Below, piece after piece: positions 17,495 to 25,584 of a stretch of DNA of 64,000 nucleotides; position 1 is the first letter of the stretch; every line of letters starts with the position of its first letter. A model generated the notes under the pieces. It made no database searches. It was not told the origin of the DNA and was given only the letters and a program-made list of their open reading frames with translations. Both the position numbers and the translations under genes were made by a program. The stretch comes from CAVVFX01 sp963747535. GTDB lineage: Bacteria > Acidobacteriota > Terriglobia > Bryobacterales > Bryobacteraceae. The stretch is from assembly GCA_963747535.1 (NCBI GenBank), contig CAVVFX010000022.1, positions 124,001 through 188,000 of the forward strand, in the 5' to 3' direction.

Positions 17495-17878
17495 ATGAGC
17501 GAATCACTTGAAGGACCCATGCTTGACACCGAGCACCGCGAGATCGGTGGACTGCACCTCGACATCGGGAAAGCGGGAGGTTGCCGGATCAAGCGGATCA
17601 TCTATCCTCCAGGATTTCGCTGGTCGACCCACATGAAGCCGGTGGTGAAAACCGAGTTGTGCATGCACGCCCACGCGGGTTTTCTCGCGCAAGGGCGCGT
17701 CCATGTCCAGTACGAAGATGGAGACACCGTGGAGTTGATTGCGCCGCATTTCGTGTCCATCGAGCCGGGGCACGATGCCTGGGTGGTGGGCGATGAAGCC
17801 GCGGTATTGATCGAATTCGACTTCGAACGCGATACGGTGAAGAGGCTTGAAATGCCGGAAACTCACCACCATCGCTAA
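17495..17878 (+). CDS. Small cupin-domain protein
   Basis: A 127-residue single-domain protein from ATG 17495; the frame is open further up but only into the repeat hairpin. The core reads YPPGFRWSTHMKP...TELCMHAHAGFLAQGRVHVQYEDGDTVELIAPHFVSIEPGHDAWVVGDEAAVLIEFDF, the order of strands expected of a cupin barrel. Histidines in STHMKP, MHAHAG and APHF are candidate metal ligands. The gene may be read together with cca, but the hairpin between them argues for its own start. Small cupins of this kind are often sensors or isomerases; no reaction can be assigned. Confidence 0.75.
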   Translation: MSESLEGPMLDTEHREIGGLHLDIGKAGGCRIKRIIYPPGFRWSTHMKPVVKTELCMHAHAGFLAQGRVHVQYEDGDTVELIAPHFVSIEPGHDAWVVGDEAAVLIEFDFERDTVKRLEMPETHHHR

Positions 17879-17892
17879 GTAGTCAGTTATCA

Positions 17893-17928
17893 GTTGTCAG
17901 TTATCAGCCAAAACGGATAACTGACAAC
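17893..17928. terminator. Perfect 13-bp hairpin between convergent genes
   Basis: GTTGTCAGTTATC (17893-17905) and GATAACTGACAAC (17916-17928) form a perfect 13-bp stem with a 10-base loop. It sits between the end of the cupin gene (plus) and the end of gdhA (minus), where a bidirectional terminator is expected. It lacks a T-run and is preceded by a partial direct copy (CAGTTATCAGTTGTCAGTTATC), so it may also be a dispersed repeat. Confidence 0.5.
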
Positions 17929-17933
17929 AGCAC

Positions 17934-19202
17934 TCACGCGTACAAGCCCCGTATCCTGATCACCGATGCCACACGGTCGAGGGCCAACATATACGCCGCC
18001 GTGCGGTTATTCACCTGGTGCTTTCCGGCATAAGCCACTACCGCGCCGAAGCTGTTCACCATAATCTCTCGCAGGCGCTCGTTGACCAGATCTTCGTTCC
18101 AGAAGAATCCCTGGCGGTCCTGCACCCACTCAAAGTACGAAACCGTCACTCCGCCCGCGTTGGCGAGAATGTCGGGAATCACGAAGATCTTCTTGTCCAT
18201 GAGGATCTCGTCCGCGACGGAAGTGGTCGGGCCATTGGCTCCTTCACACAGGATCCTGCACCGCAGGCGATCCGCATTCTTCGACGTGATGACATTCTCC
18301 GTGGCCGCCGGGAGGAGCAATTCGCACTCCAGGAACATGGCTTCGTTGCGGTCCATGTTCTCGCCGCCGCGGAAGTCACGGACTGAACCGGTCTCCTCGC
18401 GGTGCTTCATCAGCGCATCGATATTCAGCCCGCTAGGATTGTAAACCGCGATATCGTACTCAATGATTGCGATAATCTTGAAGCCTTGGATGTTCATCAG
18501 GCGCGCGGCCATCCCGCCGACATTGCCGAAGCCTTGAATCACCACCCGCGTGGAATCCGGCGTCAGGTTGAAGAGTTTGAGAGCTTCGAGCGAGACGGTC
18601 ATACAGCCGCGCCCGGTGGCTTCGGGACGGCCCAATGATCCGCCGATCTCCATTGGCTTGCCTGTGACTACCGCCGTGCAGGTTTGCCTGGAATGCATCG
18701 AATAGGTGTCCATGATCCACGCCATCGTCTGCGCGTTGGTGTTCACGTCCGGCGCGGGGACATCGCGCTCCGGTCCGATGAATTCGATGATCTCGGCGGT
18801 ATAGCGACGGGTGATGCGCTCGAGTTCGGATTCGGACATGATGTTGGGGTTGCAGATCACGCCGCCTTTCGCGCCGCCGAACGGAATGTTCACGACAGCG
18901 CATTTCCAAGTCATCCAGGATGCCAGCGCGCGCACTTCGTCGAGCGTGACATCGGGGGCAAAGCGAATGCCGCCTTTGCCGGGGCCGCGGGCGATGGAAT
19001 GCTGGACGCGATAGCCGGTGAAGACCTCCAGCCGGCCGTCATCGAGTTGCACCGGGATGTTGACAGTGATCTCGCGAGTAGGCGATCGCAGAATCTTGCG
19101 CATGCCGTCGTCGAGGTGGAGCCTCTCGGCAGCTTCATCGAACCGCGCGGCGGCGGCCAGCCACGGGTTGGTTTCTTGATCTACAGGGATGGTAGCGGGC
19201 AT
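17934..19202 (-). CDS. gdhA: Glutamate dehydrogenase family protein
   Basis: A 422-residue Glu/Leu/Phe/Val dehydrogenase. The substrate side carries GPGKGGIRFAPDV and MTWKCAVVNIPFGGAKGGV (the two family lysines) and the catalytic aspartate in DVPAPDVNTNAQTMAWIMDTYS. The nucleotide fold is VVIQGFGNVGGMAARLM. PDILANAGGVTVSYFEWVQDRQGFFWNE is the conserved end. Length and motifs are those of the short hexameric glutamate dehydrogenases, which interconvert glutamate with 2-oxoglutarate and ammonia. NAD or NADP preference cannot be told by eye. It lies downstream of, and on the same strand as, ackA, with a 198-base gap in which no gene was seen. Confidence 0.9.
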   Translation of the reverse strand: MPATIPVDQETNPWLAAAARFDEAAERLHLDDGMRKILRSPTREITVNIPVQLDDGRLEVFTGYRVQHSIARGPGKGGIRFAPDVTLDEVRALASWMTWKCAVVNIPFGGAKGGVICNPNIMSESELERITRRYTAEIIEFIGPERDVPAPDVNTNAQTMAWIMDTYSMHSRQTCTAVVTGKPMEIGGSLGRPEATGRGCMTVSLEALKLFNLTPDSTRVVIQGFGNVGGMAARLMNIQGFKIIAIIEYDIAVYNPSGLNIDALMKHREETGSVRDFRGGENMDRNEAMFLECELLLPAATENVITSKNADRLRCRILCEGANGPTTSVADEILMDKKIFVIPDILANAGGVTVSYFEWVQDRQGFFWNEDLVNERLREIMVNSFGAVVAYAGKHQVNNRTAAYMLALDRVASVIRIRGLYA

Positions 19203-19400
19203 CGACTCCTATTGTATGGCGGCAGATTGCCCCGGATGGGGAAATCAGTGAGGTGGGCCGGCTTCTTGTTCTTGCGCCGCACAAATCCGCGCAAGCTGTG
19301 CGCCCCGAAGATTTGGAACGAGAGGCTGACAAAGCCGCAAAGCCTATACTGCTGCATACGCGTTGGTCTTTGACCTTCCCTCCTGTATGGTGCGTCAAGA

Positions 19401-20417
19401 CTAAGCGATCAACGCCGCCACATGGCGCGCAATAACCAGATCTTCGTTCGTGGCCTGGACAATTACCGTCGGCTGCAGATACCCGAGCCCTGCGCAAATC
19501 TTCTCGCGAACCAGCTTCGAATTCTCGCCGATTCCGGCTGTAAATACCAGGGTGTCAAGCCCTCCCAGTACTGCGGCTAGCGCTCCAATATGTTTGCGCG
19601 CAATGTAACAGTACATCTCGATCGCCAGCACGGCACGCGGATTATCCGGCGCCTGCTCCAGTTTCCGCATATCGGCGGTGAAGCCGGAGACGCCCAGCAG
19701 CCCTGACTTCTTATTCACCAGGCTCTCGAACTCGTCGGTGCTCATGCCGGTCAGGCGTTCGATGTGAACGTAGATGCCGGGATCCAGGTCGCCGGCGCGA
19801 GTCCCCATCATGATTCCTCCTGCCGGCGTGAGGCCCATGGTGGTTTCGACCGGCTGTCCGTCGAGCAGCGCGACCATGCTGGCGCCGTTTCCCAGATGCG
19901 CGATGATCGTGCGCTTACCGAGTCGCGGACCAATCTCGCTGACGATGTATTCGTATGAGAGTCCGTGGAAGCCGTAGCGGCGGACTCCCCGTTTCCAGTA
20001 GTCTTCAGGCAGCGGAAAGCGTTTGGCAATTTCGGGTAGCCGGTTGTGGAATGCGGTATCGAAGCAGAGCACTTGCGGAATCTCCGGATGCCTGGCGCTG
20101 ATGGCATCGATCGCCGCCAGTTCCTGCGGCATATGAAGGGGAGCGAAATGAATCACACCCTGGAGATCCTGGCGGACCTTGGGCGTCAGGACGACCGGCT
20201 CGAAGTAGTTCGGCCCGCCATGCACGATGCGATGGCCGATGGCCTGCGGCGCGGGAACACCTTGTGCTGCGTGGTCGGCGAAAAGGATATCCGTGTGGAC
20301 GCCCTCGAGGGTTCCGGCATTCAGAAGGCGGAGTGCCGCGTCCGCGCCCCGATTGAATACCGAGTATTTGATCGTCGACGAGCCTACGTTGACGCAGAGG
20401 ATGATCACGCCTGCCAC
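19401..20417 (-). CDS. ackA: Acetate kinase, short form
   Basis: A 338-residue kinase, about 60 residues shorter than the classic enzyme. Key motifs are present: CVNVGSSTIKYSVF, GHRIVHGG (substrate arginine), YGFHGLSYEY, IAHLGNGASM, GTRAGDLDPG (catalytic arginine) and FTAGIGENS. It turns acetyl phosphate and ADP into acetate and ATP. Its GTG start at 20417 lies inside the 3' end of the phosphoketolase gene (13-base overlap); another GTG at 20408 has a GGAAG site and is equally likely. The overlap shows that both enzymes are made together, so phosphoketolase-derived acetyl phosphate would feed this kinase directly. Confidence 0.9.
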   Translation of the reverse strand: MAGVIILCVNVGSSTIKYSVFNRGADAALRLLNAGTLEGVHTDILFADHAAQGVPAPQAIGHRIVHGGPNYFEPVVLTPKVRQDLQGVIHFAPLHMPQELAAIDAISARHPEIPQVLCFDTAFHNRLPEIAKRFPLPEDYWKRGVRRYGFHGLSYEYIVSEIGPRLGKRTIIAHLGNGASMVALLDGQPVETTMGLTPAGGIMMGTRAGDLDPGIYVHIERLTGMSTDEFESLVNKKSGLLGVSGFTADMRKLEQAPDNPRAVLAIEMYCYIARKHIGALAAVLGGLDTLVFTAGIGENSKLVREKICAGLGYLQPTVIVQATNEDLVIARHVAALIA

Positions 20418-22744
20418 TTCCAGTTACGGATCTCGGGCATGTCTTCGCCGTTCTGGTGAATATAGCGGGTGTGCTCGGCGAGCTTATCTTGAAACAAGCG
20501 CACTGCGACCTCCGAGGCTTCTTTAAACTTGCCCATGCGGTGGATGGCGTCCATAGCCAGGGTATACCGGTCCATGTTATTCATTACGACCATGTCAAAG
20601 GGAGTAGTGGTGGTACCCTCCTCCTTGTAACCGCGGACGTGCATATTGTCGTGATTATGCCGGCGGTAGCTCAAGCGATGGATCAGCCAGGGATAGCCGT
20701 GATAAGCAAAGATGATGGGTTTGTCGACCGTGAACAGCGCGTCGAACGCGGAGTCCTGCAGGCCGTGTGGATGCTCGGTGGCCGGCGTCAGTTTCATCAG
20801 GTCGACCACGTTGACCACACGAATCCGAATCCCCGGAATGTGTTGCCGGAGGAGCGAAGTAGCGGCCAGGATCTCGAGCGTAGGGACATCACCGGCGCAT
20901 CCCATGACGACATCCGGCTCGCCCGGATCGCTGGCCCACTCCCAGATGCCCACCCCAGCGGCGCAGTGCTTCACTGCTGCCTCCATATCGAGCCATTGCA
21001 GTTCGGGCTGCTTGCCGGCGACGATGACGTTGACGTAATTCCGGCTCCGCAGGCAATGATCGGCGACGGAGAGCAGCGTGTTCGCGTCAGGCGGGAGGTA
21101 GACGCGCACGGTAGCGGCCTTCTTGTTGACCACGTGGTCGATAAAACCGGGATCCTGGTGGCTGAAGCCGTTATGATCCTGACGCCAGACGTGCGATGTG
21201 AGCAGGTAGTTGAGTGAAGCGATGGGCTTGCGCCACGCGATTTTTGCGCAGCTTTCGATCCATTTGGCATGCTGGTTGAACATGGAATCGACAATGTGGA
21301 TGAAGGCTTCGTAACAGGAGAAAAAGCCGTGGCGGCCGGTGAGCAGATAACCTTCGAGCCAGCCCTCGCAGCAGTGTTCGGAGAGGATCTCCATGACGCG
21401 GCCTTCGGGTGCAATGTGGTCATCGTTGGGTAGAATTTCGGCGGTCGAGACGCGGTTGGTCACCTCGAAGACCGCTTGCAGGCGGTTGGAGGAGGTTTCA
21501 TCAGGGCCCATGAGGCGGAAGTTGTGCCCGTTGCGCTGGATGATGTCCCGCAAGACGTTGCCCAACACGCGCGTCGACTCTGCAGTGCCGGCGCCGGGAG
21601 CCTTGACTTCCACCGCGTAGCTGCGGAAATCAGGCAGGTCCAGATCCTTGAGCAGCAGTCCGCCGTTGCTCACAGGATTCATCGACATGCGCCGGGTGCC
21701 CGTTGGCGCGAGAGCAGCGAGTTCGGGCTTCAGCTTGCCGTTTTGGTCAAAGAGGTCGTCGGCATGGTAGCTGCGCATCCACGCCTCCAGAATATTAAGA
21801 TGCTCCGGCTTGGCGAGGTCATCGACCGGAACCTGGTGGGCGCGGAAGGTGCCTTCCACCTGCTTGCCGTCGACCATCTTCGGGCCCGTCCAACCCTTCG
21901 GAGACCGCAGCACGATCATGGGCCAAATAGGCCGGCGCTTGAATCCATTCGTGCGGGCTTCCTGTTGGATGACATGGATTTCGGCAGCCACGGTATCGAG
22001 CGTGGAGGACATGAGCTGGTGCATGCTGTCGGGATCGTCACCCTCGACGTAGTGGACCTTGTAGCCATAACCTTCCAGCAGTTCGTTTAGCTCGTTGTGA
22101 GGGAGCCGCGCCAGTACGGTAGGGCCGGCGATCTTGTACCCGTTGAGGTGGAGAATCGGAAGCACCGCGCCGTCGATCACGGGATTGAGGAACTTGTTGG
22201 AATGCCAACTGGTTGCGCAAGGACCAGTCTCGGCTTCCCCGTCACCGACAACGCAGACCACGAAGAGATCGGGATTGTCGAACGCTGCGCCATAGGCGTG
22301 GAGCAGAGAGTAGCCTAGTTCCCCGCCCTCGTGAATCGAGCCGGGAGTCTCGGGGGCGCAGTGGCTGGGAATGCCGCCCGGCCAGGAGAACTGCTGGAAC
22401 AGGCGCTGCATGCCGCGGGCGTCCTGCGACACGTGCGGGAAAAGCTCGGTGTAGGAGCCTTCGAGATAGGTGTTCGCAACGATGCCGGGGCCGCCGTGTC
22501 CGGGACCGGTAACATAGATCGCGTTCAGGCCGAGGTTCCGGATCAGCCGGTTCATGTGCACGTAGATGAAGTTGAGTCCAGGAGTGGTGCCCCAGTGGCC
22601 CAGCAGCCGAGGCTTGGTGTGCTCGAGTTTTAGCGGCTCACGTAACAGCGGGTTGTCGCGCAGATAGATCTGTCCGACCGACAAATAGTTAGCGGCGTGC
22701 CAGTAGCGATTGATGAGTCGCAGTTCTTCCGGTTGTAACGACAT
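20405..22744 (-). CDS. xfp: Phosphoketolase
   Basis: A 779-residue thiamine-diphosphate enzyme. The start ATG 22744 (MSLQPEELRLINRYWHAANYLSVGQIYL) has a GGAGG site five bases upstream; the longer frame from 22756 has none. Typical motifs: LLGHWGTTPGLNFIYVHMNR, YVTGPGHGGPGIVANTYLEG, VVGDGEAETGP (cofactor binding) and the C-terminal AYHGYPWLIHRLSYRRHNH. It splits xylulose-5-phosphate (and usually fructose-6-phosphate) with phosphate to acetyl phosphate and a shorter sugar phosphate. With overlapping ackA it makes a complete phosphoketolase-acetate shunt yielding ATP. No phosphotransacetylase is nearby. Confidence 0.93.
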   Translation of the reverse strand: MSLQPEELRLINRYWHAANYLSVGQIYLRDNPLLREPLKLEHTKPRLLGHWGTTPGLNFIYVHMNRLIRNLGLNAIYVTGPGHGGPGIVANTYLEGSYTELFPHVSQDARGMQRLFQQFSWPGGIPSHCAPETPGSIHEGGELGYSLLHAYGAAFDNPDLFVVCVVGDGEAETGPCATSWHSNKFLNPVIDGAVLPILHLNGYKIAGPTVLARLPHNELNELLEGYGYKVHYVEGDDPDSMHQLMSSTLDTVAAEIHVIQQEARTNGFKRRPIWPMIVLRSPKGWTGPKMVDGKQVEGTFRAHQVPVDDLAKPEHLNILEAWMRSYHADDLFDQNGKLKPELAALAPTGTRRMSMNPVSNGGLLLKDLDLPDFRSYAVEVKAPGAGTAESTRVLGNVLRDIIQRNGHNFRLMGPDETSSNRLQAVFEVTNRVSTAEILPNDDHIAPEGRVMEILSEHCCEGWLEGYLLTGRHGFFSCYEAFIHIVDSMFNQHAKWIESCAKIAWRKPIASLNYLLTSHVWRQDHNGFSHQDPGFIDHVVNKKAATVRVYLPPDANTLLSVADHCLRSRNYVNVIVAGKQPELQWLDMEAAVKHCAAGVGIWEWASDPGEPDVVMGCAGDVPTLEILAATSLLRQHIPGIRIRVVNVVDLMKLTPATEHPHGLQDSAFDALFTVDKPIIFAYHGYPWLIHRLSYRRHNHDNMHVRGYKEEGTTTTPFDMVVMNNMDRYTLAMDAIHRMGKFKEASEVAVRLFQDKLAEHTRYIHQNGEDMPEIRNWKWQA

Positions 22745-22787
22745 CGCATCCTCCATTTTCTAGTTTAGGGGACCTCGTGGATGTAGC

Positions 22788-22834
22788 ACGGACTTCAGTC
22801 TGTTCCTCTCTTGTGTGACAGACTTTCGTCTGTC
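22788..22834. repeat. Two tandem copies of the ACAGACTTCAGTCTGT hairpin
   Basis: ACGGACTTCAGTCTGT (22788-22803) and GACAGACTTTCGTCTGTC (22817-22834) lie 13 bases apart in the 162-base gap upstream of xfp. They are variants of the hairpin also found at 13407, 13651 and 29164. Confidence 0.6.
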
Positions 22835-22906
22835 AGCCGCTATGCATTGTCCCCGTCAATTAGACGCGGGGTAGCGGGGAGCACCAGTGGAGTCCCGAAT
22901 TGGCGC

Positions 22907-25456
22907 TCAGAACAGCACGTCGAAATCGAACCGGTAGCGGCGGTGATAGTTTCCGAAAAAGACGCCGAATTGAGGATCCGCCGTGTTGTCGTGAACTTGC
23001 AGCGCGTTGAAGTGGTTGGTCAGGTTGTAGCCCGTCAGCGAGAGTCGCACCGCGTATTTCGCAGTAACCTGGAAATCCCTCGTCACCCGGTCATCGGCGG
23101 AAAAAAAGTTGGGAAAGCGAGTGGCGTTGCTGTACGGAACGCCGACGTAGTTTTGCAGCTCGTTGTATTCGGCATACGGAAAACCGTTGCGGAACTCCAC
23201 CACGGGGTTCATCTCGAGCTTCCAGAACGGAACCTTCACATGTCCCCATACCAGGAAGCGGTTGGGCAAGTCGGCCGGCAGATTGGAATAAACCACCGGC
23301 TGCAATTGCGGTACGGGAAAATTGCCCAGGTAGAGATCGAAATTGTTCAAGGTACCCTGGGCGCGGCTGCGGGTGTAGGAGAAGACTAACTGCTCTCCGC
23401 TACGCCAGGAAAGCTTGGCCGTGGTTTCGAACTGCCGGTAGTTCGAACTTCCATCTCCGTTCAGCACGATTTCGTGGGTGGTCCCTAGCAGGTCCGGCTC
23501 GAGGGTAATCAGTCCCACCGAGTGGTTTTCAGTATAAGTCGCGCGCACGTGCAGCAACGGCGAGAACCGGTGCTCCACCTGGCCGTTATAATTCACCCCG
23601 CGCGGCGCAAAGCCTCCGGTCACCTGTGTTCCGCGTACCAGAAACGACCGCGGACCCGTGACGCTTCCGATGACATTCACGTACTCGATCGGCTCGCCTA
23701 TGACGCTGCCGTCGGGAGCGTAGTACGTTACCGTGCGGTCCGGATAGCGTCCGAACGTGTAAACGTCCAGCGGGATGTGATCGTAAAACTGGCCCCAGCC
23801 GCCGCGAACCACGGTCCGTCCATCGGCGAAGGGAGTCCAGGCGACCCCCGCACGGGGCGCGATGCGCAGGCTCGCCGCCAGCCTTTGATGCTCGACGCGC
23901 CCACCATAATCGAAAGCCAGCTTCGAATTCAACGACCAGTGGTCCTCAAGGAAACCCGTGAATTCCAGGTCGTTGCGGTTGAACGCGCTCTTGGCGCTGA
24001 AATCGATGCTTTCGAGCAGAGTACCCGAGTTATCGACAATCTGAACAGAGCGATATACAAACTGGCCCACATCGCCTAAGCCGGTCAGCGACGTGCCGGC
24101 CTTGAGCAGATGGGTACCGAGAAACCGCAGCGGCGGCGCTGACCAGGTCTCCAGCCACTCCTGGCGGTTCGCCGTGCGATTCTGAGTGCCAAAATAGTTC
24201 CCGAGGTTGCCGGTGGGCGTCAAAATCATGTCTGCGGGGCCCTGAGCTCCCACCACTGCGTCGAAGCGCTGGATGGAGATGCTGCTGTCCAGGATTCCGT
24301 TGAAGAGACCCCAGTGATCGGCGGCCGTTCCCTCATAATTGTGCTGGGCGTAGCTGGGGGTGACGGGCTGCGGATTGAAATAATCCGGACGCACGAAATT
24401 GGTGTGCTGCGGACTGATGTGAACAGTTGCCGTGACGATTTGTTTGGGAGACAGAATCAGGTCGAGCTGCGTGAACGAATTGATGGACTGCAGCTTCGAT
24501 TCGTTGTGCGGGAAGGGCAGCGTACGGCTGGGCGATTGATCGAAAAAGTACAGCAGCGCCGTATTGAAATACAGGCGGTTGCGGATCACTGGCCCTCCCA
24601 GCCCCAGACGCGGGGTCTCATTGCGGATGCCCATCACATGATAGCTGCGGACGCGGACGTCGGGGAACGGATCGTTGAGATCCGCGTGCCATTTCTCGCC
24701 GCCGCGCTTGGTCTCCACCGCTACGACGGACGCGGTGAACCGCCCGTACTGCGCGAGAAAAGGAGTGTTAAGGACCGTCATCGATTCGACTGCGTCCAGC
24801 GGCAGGGTCTGGCCGAATTTCCCCGTGGCCGGATCGGTGACGTCGGTCTGGTTGACGATCAAAGAACTACGCTGTTCATCCGTGCCGTCGATCTGTAGTT
24901 CCCCATTGCGTGCCCTCACCACCCCCGGAACTAGCGGAAGCACGTCCGCAACCGTGGCTGGATTGCTGGGCAGCGTCTTGACCTCGGCGGGCCGAAGAGT
25001 AGTTTGTGGCGTCGAGGTTTGTTCCACGGGCGCTACGGTGTCCCTTACCTCGACGCTCGAAGCCTGCATTTTGGGATCGAGGGTCAAGGTCAGCTCAAGG
25101 TTGGCTCCATTGGTCACTTGAACGGTCTTGACCGCTGGCTCAAATCCTTCCTTGGTAGCCAGTACGGCCCAGACACCGCAGGGTACAGCCTGGAAGTCCG
25201 TAATGCCACTCGATTGAGTCAAGTGCTCGGCAGGCGTGCCGGAATCGGCGGTCATGCGCACTTGGGCATCGAATACCGGACCTTGTTCTGTGTCGACCAC
25301 AAAGACCCGCAACTCGCCCGGCGCGCAGGTCTGCCCCCACATTACCAGAGGAAGCATAGCGAGCAACGCCGCGAGCCAGCCCATGGCTGTAAAACAGGCG
25401 GTGTCGCCCGCACCCTTGCGATTGGAATCTAACTTTGTAAAGCGACGGATTTCCAC
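22907..25456 (-). CDS. TonB-dependent receptor with carboxypeptidase-regulatory-like domain
   Basis: An 849-residue outer-membrane protein. The signal segment is GWLAALLAMLPLVMWGQ; the annotated GTG at 25456 gives a 24-residue extra leader and ATG 25384 is an alternative. Residues about 45-130 (LRVFVVDTEQGPVFDAQVRMT, then GITDFQAVPCGVWAVLATKEGFEPAVKTVQV) form a carboxypeptidase-regulatory-like Ig fold. A plug region follows (NPATVADVLPLVPGVVRARNGELQIDGTDEQRSSLIVNQTDVTD), then a long beta barrel ending in the aromatic FDFDVLF expected for outer-membrane insertion. This Oar-like layout is common in acidobacteria and imports large substrates with TonB energy. The ligand is unknown. Confidence 0.85.
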   Translation of the reverse strand: MEIRRFTKLDSNRKGAGDTACFTAMGWLAALLAMLPLVMWGQTCAPGELRVFVVDTEQGPVFDAQVRMTADSGTPAEHLTQSSGITDFQAVPCGVWAVLATKEGFEPAVKTVQVTNGANLELTLTLDPKMQASSVEVRDTVAPVEQTSTPQTTLRPAEVKTLPSNPATVADVLPLVPGVVRARNGELQIDGTDEQRSSLIVNQTDVTDPATGKFGQTLPLDAVESMTVLNTPFLAQYGRFTASVVAVETKRGGEKWHADLNDPFPDVRVRSYHVMGIRNETPRLGLGGPVIRNRLYFNTALLYFFDQSPSRTLPFPHNESKLQSINSFTQLDLILSPKQIVTATVHISPQHTNFVRPDYFNPQPVTPSYAQHNYEGTAADHWGLFNGILDSSISIQRFDAVVGAQGPADMILTPTGNLGNYFGTQNRTANRQEWLETWSAPPLRFLGTHLLKAGTSLTGLGDVGQFVYRSVQIVDNSGTLLESIDFSAKSAFNRNDLEFTGFLEDHWSLNSKLAFDYGGRVEHQRLAASLRIAPRAGVAWTPFADGRTVVRGGWGQFYDHIPLDVYTFGRYPDRTVTYYAPDGSVIGEPIEYVNVIGSVTGPRSFLVRGTQVTGGFAPRGVNYNGQVEHRFSPLLHVRATYTENHSVGLITLEPDLLGTTHEIVLNGDGSSNYRQFETTAKLSWRSGEQLVFSYTRSRAQGTLNNFDLYLGNFPVPQLQPVVYSNLPADLPNRFLVWGHVKVPFWKLEMNPVVEFRNGFPYAEYNELQNYVGVPYSNATRFPNFFSADDRVTRDFQVTAKYAVRLSLTGYNLTNHFNALQVHDNTADPQFGVFFGNYHRRYRFDFDVLF

Positions 25457-25584
25457 GTTCCAGATTTCCAGGCCGACCGGAGAAGTATTCGATTGCGTCT
25501 ATTAAGAATACCTTGGTCTGTATGGAATCTCACGTGATGCCTTTTCCGAGGGATTCGCTCCACGAGAGGGAGAGAGAAGTCCGA

